This document shows positions 10,939-19,721 of a stretch of DNA of 64,000 bases, piece by piece (the stretch's first letter is position 1; each line of letters begins with the position of its first letter). The notes under the pieces are model-generated. The model saw only the letters and a list, made by a program, of their open reading frames with translations, had not been told where the DNA came from and made no database searches. The stretch is from the NCBI GenBank assembly GCA_947625515.1, contig CANQOO010000002.1, forward strand, positions 86,238-150,237, written 5' to 3'. Made by a program: the position numbers and the translations under genes. The stretch comes from an uncultured Clostridia bacterium. Its GTDB lineage: Bacteria > Bacillota > Clostridia > Christensenellales > UBA1242.

Positions 10939-12630
10939 ATGAAAAAGAAAAAGATTTTGGTCACATCCGCACTTTTGTATGTCAATGGCTTGCCGCACCT
11001 TGGGCACGTGGCAGGATGCTGGCTGCCGGGGGACGTGTTCACACGCTTCCACAAGACATACGGCAATGACGCGATTTATGTCAGCGGGACGGACGACCAT
11101 GGCACAACAAGTTACATTTCCGCCAAGGAAGCCGGATTGGAAACTGGCGAATATATTGCACAAATGAACGCAAAAATGCGTGAAATTGCAAAAAAACTGA
11201 ATATTAATTTTGATATTTTCAGCGGAACAAATACTCCGACGCATCACGAAATCACCACAGATTTTTTCAGTGAAATTTATAAAAACGGCTATACCGTTGA
11301 AAAAGAAAGCAACATGTTGTTCTGTGAGCACGACCACATCGCCCTTGCAGACAGATTTGTGTATGGCGTTTGCCCTTATTGCGGCTATGACCGTGCATAC
11401 GGCGACCAGTGCGACAAATGCGGAAAAACATATGAATTGGACCAATTATTGTCCCCAAAATGCTCTTTTTGCGGCAAAAATGCGGTGAAAAAGAGCACAA
11501 AACACATTTATCTTGCATTGGACAAACTGCAAGGCGAACTGGAAAAGTGGGTGGAGAGCAAAAAGGATGTTTGGCGTCCGCATGTGTATGCTATGACAAA
11601 CAAATGGTTTCGCGAGGGCTTAAAGCCGCGATGCATCACCCGCGACATCCCATGGGGCATCAAGGTGCCGCTTAAAGGCTTTGAAGATAAGGTGTTCTAT
11701 GTCTGGTTTGACGCCCCTATTGGCTACATCTCCATTACCAAAGAACTTGGCGGCGACGAAATGGTTCGCGACCGCTGGCAGAATGACGAGTGTGAAATTT
11801 ACAACTTCATTGGCAAGGACAACATAGACTTCCACGCGGTGTTCTTCCCAAGCATGGAGCTTGCCTGCAAAAAATATAATCTCGCCACAAATGTGGTCGG
11901 ATTTAATTTCCTAAATTTTGAGGGACAAAAATTCTCAAAATCCAAAAAAATAGGCATTTTTTGCGAAAAATTGGAAAATTCCGACATTGACATTGACGCT
12001 TTGCGAGCCTATTTGGTTTCGATTTTTCCGGAAAATAAGGATAGCGATTTCACATATGAGGGCTTTAAGCAAAACACGAATGCCGAGCTTGTGGGCAAGT
12101 TTGGAAACTTTTTCAATCGCACCCTCAACATGATCAACAAAAATTTCAATGGCAATTTGGGGATTGATTTTTCCGACATCCAGACTCAGCTTGACGAAAA
12201 TGATAAAGAAATGATTGACGCAATTTCCACCTGCCCAAACACCATTGCTGACCTTTTCAGCAAAACTGAATTTAAAGCGGCATACAAGGAAATTTTGCGT
12301 TTTGCGTCCATTGGCAACACCTATCTTGAAAAAGCTGCCCCATGGACACTCATTAAGAACGGCGACTTGGACAGTGCAAAAAAAGTGCTCTATCTTTGCC
12401 TGAACATGGCACGCTCACTGGCTATTGTGGCAAGCCCAATCATGCCAAATCGCACAACAGAAATTTGGCAAGAGCAACTTCAATTTGACAGCACTCCAAA
12501 CGCCCCTGAGATGTGGCAGCGTGCGACCCAAATTGACATTCCAAAAAATCACACAATCGGTGCCGCGAAGCCGCTTTTTGCAAGGCTGGATGACGAAACT
12601 ATTGAAAGATATAAAAAAGAATTGGCATAA
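10939..12630 (+). CDS. metG: Methionyl-tRNA synthetase
   Basis: Class I synthetase that charges elongator and initiator tRNA-Met. The HIGH motif is HLGH at 20-23 (NGLPHLGHVAG). The KMSKS motif is KFSKS in NFEGQKFSKSKKIG near 331. The connective peptide has zinc-type cysteines (CPYCGY, CDKCGK, CSFCGK). 563 aa is the short form without the C-terminal EMAP/Trbp111 dimer domain. A GGGA-type ribosome binding site precedes ATG 10939. The last codons (AAAAGAATTGGCATAA) are repeated twice downstream. Confidence 0.95.
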   Translation: MKKKKILVTSALLYVNGLPHLGHVAGCWLPGDVFTRFHKTYGNDAIYVSGTDDHGTTSYISAKEAGLETGEYIAQMNAKMREIAKKLNINFDIFSGTNTPTHHEITTDFFSEIYKNGYTVEKESNMLFCEHDHIALADRFVYGVCPYCGYDRAYGDQCDKCGKTYELDQLLSPKCSFCGKNAVKKSTKHIYLALDKLQGELEKWVESKKDVWRPHVYAMTNKWFREGLKPRCITRDIPWGIKVPLKGFEDKVFYVWFDAPIGYISITKELGGDEMVRDRWQNDECEIYNFIGKDNIDFHAVFFPSMELACKKYNLATNVVGFNFLNFEGQKFSKSKKIGIFCEKLENSDIDIDALRAYLVSIFPENKDSDFTYEGFKQNTNAELVGKFGNFFNRTLNMINKNFNGNLGIDFSDIQTQLDENDKEMIDAISTCPNTIADLFSKTEFKAAYKEILRFASIGNTYLEKAAPWTLIKNGDLDSAKKVLYLCLNMARSLAIVASPIMPNRTTEIWQEQLQFDSTPNAPEMWQRATQIDIPKNHTIGAAKPLFARLDDETIERYKKELA

Positions 12631-12680
12631 GTCAAATAAAAAATTGGCATAAGTCAAGACAAAAAAAGAATTGGCATAAG
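12613..12680 (+). repeat. Three direct copies of the metG 3' end
   Basis: AATTGGCATAAGTCAA occurs at 12620-12635 (spanning the metG stop) and 12642-12657; AATTGGCATAAG occurs again at 12669-12680, preceded by the same A7G run. The third copy forms the left arm of the metG terminator. Confidence 0.85.
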
Positions 12681-12695
12681 CCGATTCTTTTTTAA
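12661..12695 (+). terminator. Intrinsic terminator of metG
   Basis: AAAGAATTGGC, loop ATAA, GCCGATTCTTT, then Ts. The left arm is a copy of the metG 3' end. The remaining ~190 bp up to the next gene are AT-rich with nothing clear. Confidence 0.85.
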
Positions 12696-12889
12696 TATTC
12701 CAACAAATAATCTTTACTTTAACATATCTGTTTTTTTAATTTGTCAACAAACAAGTTTTAATAATAATTTGACATATGTTCCAAAATACCGCAATTTCCG
12801 CGTTTTTTGCAAGAATTTATTTTTACTCACTATATTTTAAAAAATTCTCACAGTTTCCAATTATTTTCTTTCACAATATTTAATTCTTA

Positions 12890-14242
12890 TTAATCAACAG
12901 TCGAGATTTTTGTCAGCTTCGCAAAAACCTCCATATTGGCAGTGCAAGGAAACATATCGAAAATGGTCACCTCCGAAATTTCATAGTCCGACAGAGCCTG
13001 CAAATCTCGCACAAGTGAAGCAAAATTGCAAGAAATATAAACAATTTCGTGGATTTTGTGTTTTGAAATCTCTTCCAAAACGCTCTTTTCACAGCCAGAG
13101 CGAGCGGGGTCAAGCACAATCAAGTCCACCTCAGCGGCAACCTCCCCGATTTTGTCCTCCACCTTCCCGCAAACATTCTTCACATTCTCCACGCACGAAC
13201 ACAGCCTTTCAGCGGCATTGTGAGCGGACTTTTGCATCTCAATGCCATACACAAATTTGGCACGTTGAGCAATTTGCAGCGTCAACGCTCCCTGCCCCGA
13301 ATAAGCATTCACCACACGTTTGCCATCCACGCTGTCAAGCACATGTGCATACAATTTTGCTGCGACCTCATCGTTCACCTGCCTGAATGCTCGTGGGTCG
13401 CTCCCCGACTGGCTGCGGCTTAGATGAACAAGTTTTGTCTTATCGCTTTCCAGCACGTCGCCAAATGCAAAATAGACATCAAAAAGCTCAAAAAACGGCG
13501 TTTTTTGCACATTTTTTGCACAATTTTTACAGTTCTTATCAAAAAGAAAACAAATTTGCACCTCTTTTTCCACACGAAAATAGACGTTTTTCAGCCCTTC
13601 CAACTTGTTTTCGCATAGAAAATTTTTAACTTTATCAAGAGCATTTACAATTCGTTCATCTGAGATAGGGCAGGTGTCAATGTCAAAAAATGTATGCGTT
13701 TTTGGCATAAAATAGCCAATTTTTCCGTCATTTATTTCAAATTTAATCTTGTTGCGATAATGAAAACGGCGTGGACTTGGCACAAAATTTATTTGCCCAG
13801 CATAGCCCGCTTTTTTTAGTTCGCGTGCCAAAATCTTCTTTTTCAGACGCTGCTCGATTTCATAATCACAATGCTGAAAATCGCACCCGCCGCAAATATC
13901 AAAGAACGGGCACACTGGCTTAACACGGGCAGGGGCAGCCTCCAAAACCTGCACGCACTCCCCCACAGCAAACTTTGCCCCGTCACGCGTCACTCGCACA
14001 CGCACATGCTCGCCGGGCAGCGTTTTTGGCACAAAAATCACCTTTCCATCAACCTTGCCAACGCCCGCCCCGTCATAAGATATGTCATCAATCGTCACAT
14101 CATAAATCTTTTCGACCGCCGCTCTTGTCTTCGTATCATATTTTTTTTCGCCAGAAACATTCCCATTCACAGCAAAATTCTCAGAAGCCTCTTCGCCATC
14201 GCAGGCTCCAACTTTTTTCCTCATTGCCTTCAACTTTTCCAA
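12890..14242 (-). CDS. RNA (uracil-5-)-methyltransferase, TrmA/RlmD family
   Basis: SAM-dependent m5U methyltransferase acting on 23S rRNA or tRNA. An N-terminal TRAM-like domain (residues ~45-105) is followed by Fe-S cysteines (CPFFDICGGCDFQHC, near 115-130), a SAM domain with NAYSGQGALTLQIAQ, the DPARSG motif and the catalytic-Cys region SCNFASLVRDL. Family members usually have CNP at that place; here it is CNF. The C-terminal FDMFPCTANMEVFAKL matches the family end. TTG 14242 is chosen because AAAGGTGAGG precedes it at good spacing. 450 aa is typical. Which RNA it modifies cannot be told from sequence alone. Confidence 0.9.
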   Translation of the reverse strand: MEKLKAMRKKVGACDGEEASENFAVNGNVSGEKKYDTKTRAAVEKIYDVTIDDISYDGAGVGKVDGKVIFVPKTLPGEHVRVRVTRDGAKFAVGECVQVLEAAPARVKPVCPFFDICGGCDFQHCDYEIEQRLKKKILARELKKAGYAGQINFVPSPRRFHYRNKIKFEINDGKIGYFMPKTHTFFDIDTCPISDERIVNALDKVKNFLCENKLEGLKNVYFRVEKEVQICFLFDKNCKNCAKNVQKTPFFELFDVYFAFGDVLESDKTKLVHLSRSQSGSDPRAFRQVNDEVAAKLYAHVLDSVDGKRVVNAYSGQGALTLQIAQRAKFVYGIEMQKSAHNAAERLCSCVENVKNVCGKVEDKIGEVAAEVDLIVLDPARSGCEKSVLEEISKHKIHEIVYISCNFASLVRDLQALSDYEISEVTIFDMFPCTANMEVFAKLTKISTVD

Positions 14243-14444
14243 TAGCCCTCACCTTTGCCCTAAATCCTCAACTTCCCCTATTGTCATTTTATCACATTTT
14301 GCCAGCTTTTTCAAAAAATTTTCATTACCTTATTTTTTACTGCAAATTATGCTGTGAGGTCAAAATTCACCGCATCATTTCGTTGCAATTTTTGCAAAAA
14401 CAGCACAAAAATGGCAGGTTTTTCGTAATTATATGCAAAAAACA

Positions 14445-14473
14445 TTGACAAAAATTTTAAAATGAGTTAGAAT
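14445..14473 (+). promoter_or_regulatory. Sigma-A promoter of tRNA-Leu(CAG)
   Basis: TTGACA at 14445-14450 and TAGAAT at 14468-14473, spacer 17, 8 bases before the tRNA. Confidence 0.75.
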
Positions 14474-14481
14474 ACAAGCAT

Positions 14482-14567
14482 GCGGATGTGGCGGAATGGC
14501 AGACGCGCAGGTTTCAGGTACCTGTGGTGGCAACACTGTGAGAGTTCGACCCTCTCCATCCGCACCA
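14482..14567 (+). tRNA. tRNA-Leu (CAG)
   Basis: 86-nt class II tRNA with long variable arm and encoded CCA. Anticodon stem CAGGT/ACCTG encloses TTCAGGT, giving CAG. The acceptor GCGGATG pairs with CATCCGC. Confidence 0.93.
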
Positions 14568-14610
14568 TATAAATTACAATCCTCTTTTTGGTCCAAGGAC
14601 AACTCATCTC

Positions 14611-14635
14611 TGCCCTGACAGACGGGCTGTTTTTG
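14611..14635 (+). terminator. Weak terminator-like hairpin after tRNA-Leu
   Basis: GCCC, 8-base loop, GGGC, then TGTTTTT. Short stem; it may end the tRNA transcript before the stronger hairpin further on. Confidence 0.4.
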
Positions 14636-14730
14636 GTCGTTAGTTTTGTGGAAATTTCGTTGCCATTTTTTTACTTACTTGCACCGAAGCACTCGTCAAT
14701 TACAACACCATTACTGCCCACCAACACCAT

Positions 14731-14763
14731 AAAAAAAACAGTTCAAACGAACTGTTTTTTATT
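14731..14763. terminator. Bidirectional terminator
   Basis: AAAACAGTTC, loop AAAC, GAACTGTTTT with As on the left and Ts on the right. It serves the tRNA-Leu transcript on + and the 14769-17414 gene on -. Confidence 0.85.
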
Positions 14764-14768
14764 TATTT

Positions 14769-17414
14769 CTATTTGCCCCAATTAAGGAAGTCGTCTGAAG
14801 TTGCGGAGCCAGTTCCCTGATTGCCAGATGCTTTGCCGCCTTGGGTTGCACCTTGATTCCCTGCGTTGCCATGGCTTGCAACGTTTGTGTTGGTGTTTGA
14901 AGCAACAAGGCCTTCGCTTCCAACATCGTATCCATCAACATTGAATGAAGATGGGACTTTATAATTTCCACCCGCCTTACTGAGAAGTGCAGCTGCCGCA
15001 GCAAACTTACCGGCAGCCTGCTGAGCTTGTTTATCATTGCCGCCGTTATCATTAACATAGCCTTTGCCCGTAAATTTCACTACATATGCTACATCTTCCA
15101 TATCTTCATCAGGTGCAATAACAGTGACATTGGAAGTGGCACAATATCCAGCTCCTGCACGGCCATCGGTGATAACAGTATAATATTCTGCATTCGCACC
15201 GTTGAAATATCTCTCGTTGATTCGATTTTTAATATCTTTCAAGGTTGTATCGTCCATAACCGAACTTACATCAAGAGCCATTGAGTAAGTATAATCGCCT
15301 TGCCTCAAGGCATCTACCACTGCAAGGTTCAAGCCGTCCTTAGAGTATGTGCTTGTGTCATTTGGGACTGTAACTGTAAGCAGGTTGTTTTGATCTGTCA
15401 CAGCATATACGGCATTTCCATTTACATAAACTTTTTTCGCGGACTCGCCTGAATGGAGGGCGCCACCCTTGTTAATCGAATCTAAAATATAATCCTTATC
15501 AACGTTGCTTTGGTTTACACTGGCAATTGGAACATAATCTGTAATGGTCCAATTCCCATTCTTAATCATATCTATAAGCTCATCGTTGGATGCAGGATAT
15601 TTGGAATCCTTTACGCTAACGATAATGAAATCTCCATTTCCATTATCAAATTTTGCATCCAGCGACGTGCCATCTTTTTTGGTATTGAGAGATACATCAA
15701 CAAGCATAATATTTTTTGAAACATCAATAGTGTTGCCGTTGAATTGCACTTGCTTGCCACCATAAGTCCTTCTTACAGTACTCAAAATAGCGTTTTTCAC
15801 AGCTGCTGAACTCAAATCCAGCGGAGTTACGGTTGGAGTTTGTTGACCAGAAGTGCCTGGTGTTGAAGTGTCCCCTGGAGCAACCGTTACGGTTGGCTCG
15901 CTGCTGGATCCAGATGGAGTGTTTGTATCATCTGGACTCTTGTGAAAGTCCTTCCATGCTCCAAAAAACACTAATACTGCTGCAAGTACACCAACCAACG
16001 TTGCAGCAATTACCGTCTTAACATTAACATGTCTAGCAGGCTTATTAGACTTTATGATTGGTTGTGGCATAGGAACTGGCACAGGAGATGGAACAACGTC
16101 CTGATTCTGCATTTCAACCACACCTTTTGGAGTTCCAAGGAATTTGCTGGACTGTTCTCGCATTTTCATCAACTGAAGATAGTAATATTTTATAAATTCA
16201 TTTGAATTTTTTTCGTCTTTTGCACCACGTGCATCATTATCGATAATTTCAACAGCAGCACGTACTGCGTCGTCTTTTTTGTCTTTATCTTTTTTAGAGT
16301 TTTCTTCATCGAGCCCAGACTCACAAAGTTCATCTCTAACTTTGCTCAAATCGCTGACATTGTGTTTGCGATCATACTCTTTCATTGCTGCTTCAACCAA
16401 TGCTGCACGGAAAGCATTCTTATCATTGGCAAGATTTTCATATTGTCCTGCACCACGTTTGTTGAGTGATGTGTTTGTAAGCTGTGCAACATCACCCGCA
16501 TGCTTGCGATCCCATTCCTCTTCTGCCCAGTGATATGCAGCAACTGCACAATTCAATCTGTCAGAGTGGTTAGTCACGCAGTCTTTAATTGCAGCCTGAA
16601 TGCGTTCCTTTCCAATCAGAGCAATTTTTGCAGCCTCTTCAATACGCTGCCTTTGTTCCTCTGTTCGGATTACACCTTTTGCAACAGCAATTTCTTTCTT
16701 TTCCTCTGTTGTGAGCAACTCGTCGCGGAGTCGGTTTCTTGTGTATTCAACAATTTCGTCAAAAAGCCCACTTTTTTTGATTGCCTCTGGCACGCGTGCA
16801 TATGCAGCAGCAACGTCCTTAGAGCCTAAAACCATCTGCACACGCTCGTCAATCATATCCAATTTAATTTGAGTCTTGGAAGCCACAAATTCTCTATATT
16901 CTGCATTAGGTTCGGAGAAATTAAACTGAGATGTTTTTCCAGTTTTTGACACCTCTTGTGGATTCATAAACTTATCAAAAGCAAAAATATCTTTGAAAAG
17001 TTCGTCTTCAACAATCTTTAAAACATTATACTTGGCATTTGTTCTTTCGCTTGCCAAATTTTGAGTTCTCTTTGGGTAAGCCAAAACTTTAAGGGTGTGT
17101 GTCACATAGTCCAGCCCCAAAGCCCTCAGCGGATCGGAATAGAACATGCCAAGTTTATTTCCTGCTGCCACAGCAGAATTGACCAAATCAGTTGCAAGTT
17201 TTTCAATCAGCAATTCACGCTCCTGATTTTGAGTTGCAGGAGACAAAACCATAGCCCAGGCCTCTCTGTGAGCGGCGTTAATGATTTTGCCAGTCTCAAA
17301 AGGCCTAGCCAAATCTATAATCCTTGCCATCAACGCAACTGTTTTTGCATCTTGTGCTGGCACATTGCTTGCAGCTTGAGCGGCATCTAAGATTTTCTTT
17401 TTGTCCTTTTTCAT
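14769..17414 (-). CDS. Single-pass membrane protein of unknown family, 881 aa
   Basis: No family recognised. Residues 1-~440 are soluble, helical and highly charged. Residues ~470-492 form one hydrophobic span (VIAATLVGVLAAVLVFFGAW). A Ser/Thr/Pro/Gly linker (~500-540) leads to an outer region of about 290 residues with mixed strand character, ending in a Gly/Asn/Gln-rich tail. This layout predicts a cytosolic N-terminus and an exported C-terminal part. ATG 17414 is chosen over GTG 17423 because GGAGG sits 8 bases before it. It has a near-perfect promoter at 17443-17471 and its own terminator, so it is a strongly expressed single gene. The inside-out layout resembles sensors or division-type proteins, but that is only a comparison of shape. 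Confidence 0.75.
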   Translation of the reverse strand: MKKDKKKILDAAQAASNVPAQDAKTVALMARIIDLARPFETGKIINAAHREAWAMVLSPATQNQERELLIEKLATDLVNSAVAAGNKLGMFYSDPLRALGLDYVTHTLKVLAYPKRTQNLASERTNAKYNVLKIVEDELFKDIFAFDKFMNPQEVSKTGKTSQFNFSEPNAEYREFVASKTQIKLDMIDERVQMVLGSKDVAAAYARVPEAIKKSGLFDEIVEYTRNRLRDELLTTEEKKEIAVAKGVIRTEEQRQRIEEAAKIALIGKERIQAAIKDCVTNHSDRLNCAVAAYHWAEEEWDRKHAGDVAQLTNTSLNKRGAGQYENLANDKNAFRAALVEAAMKEYDRKHNVSDLSKVRDELCESGLDEENSKKDKDKKDDAVRAAVEIIDNDARGAKDEKNSNEFIKYYYLQLMKMREQSSKFLGTPKGVVEMQNQDVVPSPVPVPMPQPIIKSNKPARHVNVKTVIAATLVGVLAAVLVFFGAWKDFHKSPDDTNTPSGSSSEPTVTVAPGDTSTPGTSGQQTPTVTPLDLSSAAVKNAILSTVRRTYGGKQVQFNGNTIDVSKNIMLVDVSLNTKKDGTSLDAKFDNGNGDFIIVSVKDSKYPASNDELIDMIKNGNWTITDYVPIASVNQSNVDKDYILDSINKGGALHSGESAKKVYVNGNAVYAVTDQNNLLTVTVPNDTSTYSKDGLNLAVVDALRQGDYTYSMALDVSSVMDDTTLKDIKNRINERYFNGANAEYYTVITDGRAGAGYCATSNVTVIAPDEDMEDVAYVVKFTGKGYVNDNGGNDKQAQQAAGKFAAAAALLSKAGGNYKVPSSFNVDGYDVGSEGLVASNTNTNVASHGNAGNQGATQGGKASGNQGTGSATSDDFLNWGK

Positions 17415-17442
17415 AATAAACACCTCCGTTTATGTTGCCTTT

Positions 17443-17471
17443 ATTATATCTCTTTTTTCTTGGGCTGTCAA
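17443..17471 (-). promoter_or_regulatory. Consensus sigma-A promoter
   Basis: On the - strand, TTGACA (complement of 17466-17471) and TATAAT (complement of 17443-17448) with a 17-base spacer: an exact consensus promoter for the 881-aa protein. Confidence 0.85.
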
Positions 17472-18006
17472 TAGTCTAGCAAAAAAATTTTTGCATTTTT
17501 CCCGCAATTTTTTGATTTTTTGTAAAAATTGCCACCCAAAATCACTATTTTTCAAGAAAAATAGCAATGTTCTGACTAAATTTTTGCATTTTATGCCTAT
17601 TTTCGGCAAGAAATTGCCTATTTGTGCAAATTTCCCGCAAAAACGGGCTTTTCTCGCATCCTCTACACACATTACTGCCAAAAAAGCACTCAAATTCAGC
17701 CAACCCATTCCACTTAATGAACCCGTCATGCAGTCGGATTCGTTAACAACTTTTCATCAGTCCAATTAATGTCAGTCTATTCTATTTAATATGTTTTATT
17801 ATATAAATAATTCACTTATTTACATATTTCACGCTTTTGTCACCTTTCCACTGTTGTTCAACTGCAATTTTCTGCAAAAAGATTTATGGCACTAGTTTCC
17901 AGCATTCTAAATTTTGGATTTGTGATAAAATCGCAAAAAGAAAACATACTTTCGGGCAAAAAGTCAAATTTAGGCATTTTTGCCGCAAAAATATGTTTTT
18001 TTTATT
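17472..18006. other. 535-bp intergenic stretch, no gene seen
   Basis: AT-rich with runs of TTTTTGCA / TTTCCCGCAA type. A 99-codon - strand frame at 17430-17729 overlaps the promoter above and has no ribosome binding site, so it is not called. No RNA gene recognised. Confidence 0.5.
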
Positions 18007-18600
18007 TCACTCCACAATGGTTTCGTCCAAATAAGTTGCCATATAGTCGGCTATGTGGAACAAAAACGCAACGGGATAGCGGTAGAACACCGTCTGCATG
18101 GCACTGCTGTTTGCCACAGCTCGTGCGTCAAAGCCGCCCATGTGCCAGTTGATTGCCATTGCCTCTTCACGCGTCAATCTCATGAAGCCAGAGATCATAT
18201 ACACCGACTTCTCCCCATGTCCATACGGCAGTTGGTCGGCATATTTATAAAATGGCTTCTGCGTCCATTCGCCGTCCACCTTGACATTTCGCATTTCAAC
18301 CGTGTAGGTGTTCACCTTGCACAAATCGTGCAGCAACCCGATGATCGCCACACTCTCAGGGGAAATTTTCTCCGTCCATTTGTCACCATATTCACTTTCC
18401 AACAGTTTCACAAATCGCTTATACACATTCACGCTGTGCAGGCACAGCCCACCTTCGAAATTGGAGTGTCGCTTGCCAGACGCCGGAGCGGTGAAAAAAT
18501 CCGTTTTTTCCAAATAGTCCAAAAGTGCGTCAGCCCCGTCCCGCTCTATGTTGTCATAATATATGTCCAAAAATTCCTGTTTAATTTCTTCCAGGTCCAT
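18007..18600 (-). CDS. HD-domain metal-dependent hydrolase
   Basis: 197 aa, probably a phosphohydrolase. The metal-ligand pattern of the HD superfamily is present: HSVNVYK, then LLHDLCK with the HD pair, then GHGEKS and NWHMGG. Such short HD proteins in Bacillota act on nucleotides or related phosphates; the exact substrate cannot be assigned. AAGGAGG lies 6 bases before ATG 18600. It is followed (on -) by an AT-rich gap, and lies 188 bp after holA, so it may be the last gene of the comEC-holA transcript or separate. Confidence 0.8.
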   Translation of the reverse strand: MDLEEIKQEFLDIYYDNIERDGADALLDYLEKTDFFTAPASGKRHSNFEGGLCLHSVNVYKRFVKLLESEYGDKWTEKISPESVAIIGLLHDLCKVNTYTVEMRNVKVDGEWTQKPFYKYADQLPYGHGEKSVYMISGFMRLTREEAMAINWHMGGFDARAVANSSAMQTVFYRYPVAFLFHIADYMATYLDETIVE

Positions 18601-18713
18601 CTCCGCCCTCCTTCATTGGTGCAGTAATTTATCAAATTCTAACAAAAAACCCGCAAAAACGCAACTTTTTTCGCAAAAGTTATAAAATTTGTCACTTTTT
18701 TATTGCAATAAGT

Positions 18714-18793
18714 CAAAGTTTCAGCCCGTCAAATCGCCATTTTTGGACATAAATTAATTGCAAATTTCTGAATATTAATTGCAAAGTTTCAGC
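18714..18793. repeat. Repeats of the holA 3' end
   Basis: CAAAGTTTCAGC, which covers the holA stop codon at 18782-18793, occurs again exactly at 18714-18725. Between them ATTAATTGCAAA occurs twice, at 18753-18764 and 18774-18785 (21-bp period); the second overlaps the end-of-gene copy. Confidence 0.7.
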
Positions 18794-19721
18794 AATACAA
18801 AATGCCAAAAATGAGATAGAAAAGTGCGTTCTCAATCTGCATCTGCCCATTTTTGATGTAGAAATCCACATCGTCCAGCATTTCATATATGTTTTTTAGC
18901 TGCATTTTGGTGAAATTTTTTGCAATTTGTCGGGCTTTTGTTATTGCAAATTCTTTAACACCCAGCATCTCGGCAAGTTCGCGGTCGGATAGGTCCGAAA
19001 TGGACGCAAAAAACAATCGGCGGAAATGATTCAGCACAAGCGTAAATGTTTTGCCATCTTTCTCCATAAGGCTCAAAAGTTCCACCGCCTTGTCGGCATC
19101 CCTCCGAGACAGTGCGTCCGTTAGTTCAAAGACGGTAAATTCCGTTTCCTTGCAGACCAAATTTTCCACTTCTTTTTCTGTTATTTCAAATTCATCGCAC
19201 GCCGCAAGTTTGGAAATTTCGTTGAAGATGAGGGAATAATAGCCGCAGCAACTTTCAATCAGCCGCTGGCATGCCGAGTCGGTGATTGTCTTGCCGTGCT
19301 TTTTAAGTTCGGCAGAAATGAGTCCTTGCAAACTGCGGTCGTCCATCCGTTTGGCATTCACTTTCTCGGCAATAAGAAAATCGAATTTATTGAAAAAATC
19401 AAAGATGACAAGACAGGTGGACGGAACAGGATTTTTTAAATATTCTCGCAAATTTTTCTTAAAATTTTCGCTAAATTTTGTGAGATTTTTGAAAAGCACA
19501 ATTTTCTTCTCACTGCCAATTGGAAGTGTTTGCAGACTGTCAAGTGCAGCCTGCTCGGCAAAACTGTCGTCATCAAAAATGGTCAAGTTGAAATCAAGAA
19601 GTTGAACGTTGCACGCGTTTTTGATAAGTTCCAATGCCTTGTCATACAAAAGAACATCCTCGCCTTGCACCACATAACAAGGCTCAATTTTTTTCTGCAA
19701 TCTTTGTTTTAAAGTTTTCAA
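18789..19721 (-). CDS. holA: DNA polymerase III, delta subunit
   Basis: Clamp-loader subunit that opens the beta clamp. Recognised from the N-terminal CYVVQGEDVLLYDKAL, the central SCCGYYSLIFNEISKL, TVFELTDALSRRD and the C-terminal helical bundle ending in NALFYLIFGILYC. 310 aa, slightly shorter than usual. TTG 19721 is chosen: GGAGGTG lies 8 bases upstream, and this start overlaps the comEC stop as TTGA, which predicts translational coupling. The longer frame from 19736 would use a TTG without a ribosome binding site. comEC-holA is a common order in Bacillota. Confidence 0.92.
   Translation of the reverse strand: MKTLKQRLQKKIEPCYVVQGEDVLLYDKALELIKNACNVQLLDFNLTIFDDDSFAEQAALDSLQTLPIGSEKKIVLFKNLTKFSENFKKNLREYLKNPVPSTCLVIFDFFNKFDFLIAEKVNAKRMDDRSLQGLISAELKKHGKTITDSACQRLIESCCGYYSLIFNEISKLAACDEFEITEKEVENLVCKETEFTVFELTDALSRRDADKAVELLSLMEKDGKTFTLVLNHFRRLFFASISDLSDRELAEMLGVKEFAITKARQIAKNFTKMQLKNIYEMLDDVDFYIKNGQMQIENALFYLIFGILYC

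Noticed and set aside
17430..17729. 99-aa - strand protein upstream of the 881-aa gene
   Set aside because: Overlaps the consensus promoter, lacks a ribosome binding site and has low-complexity composition.
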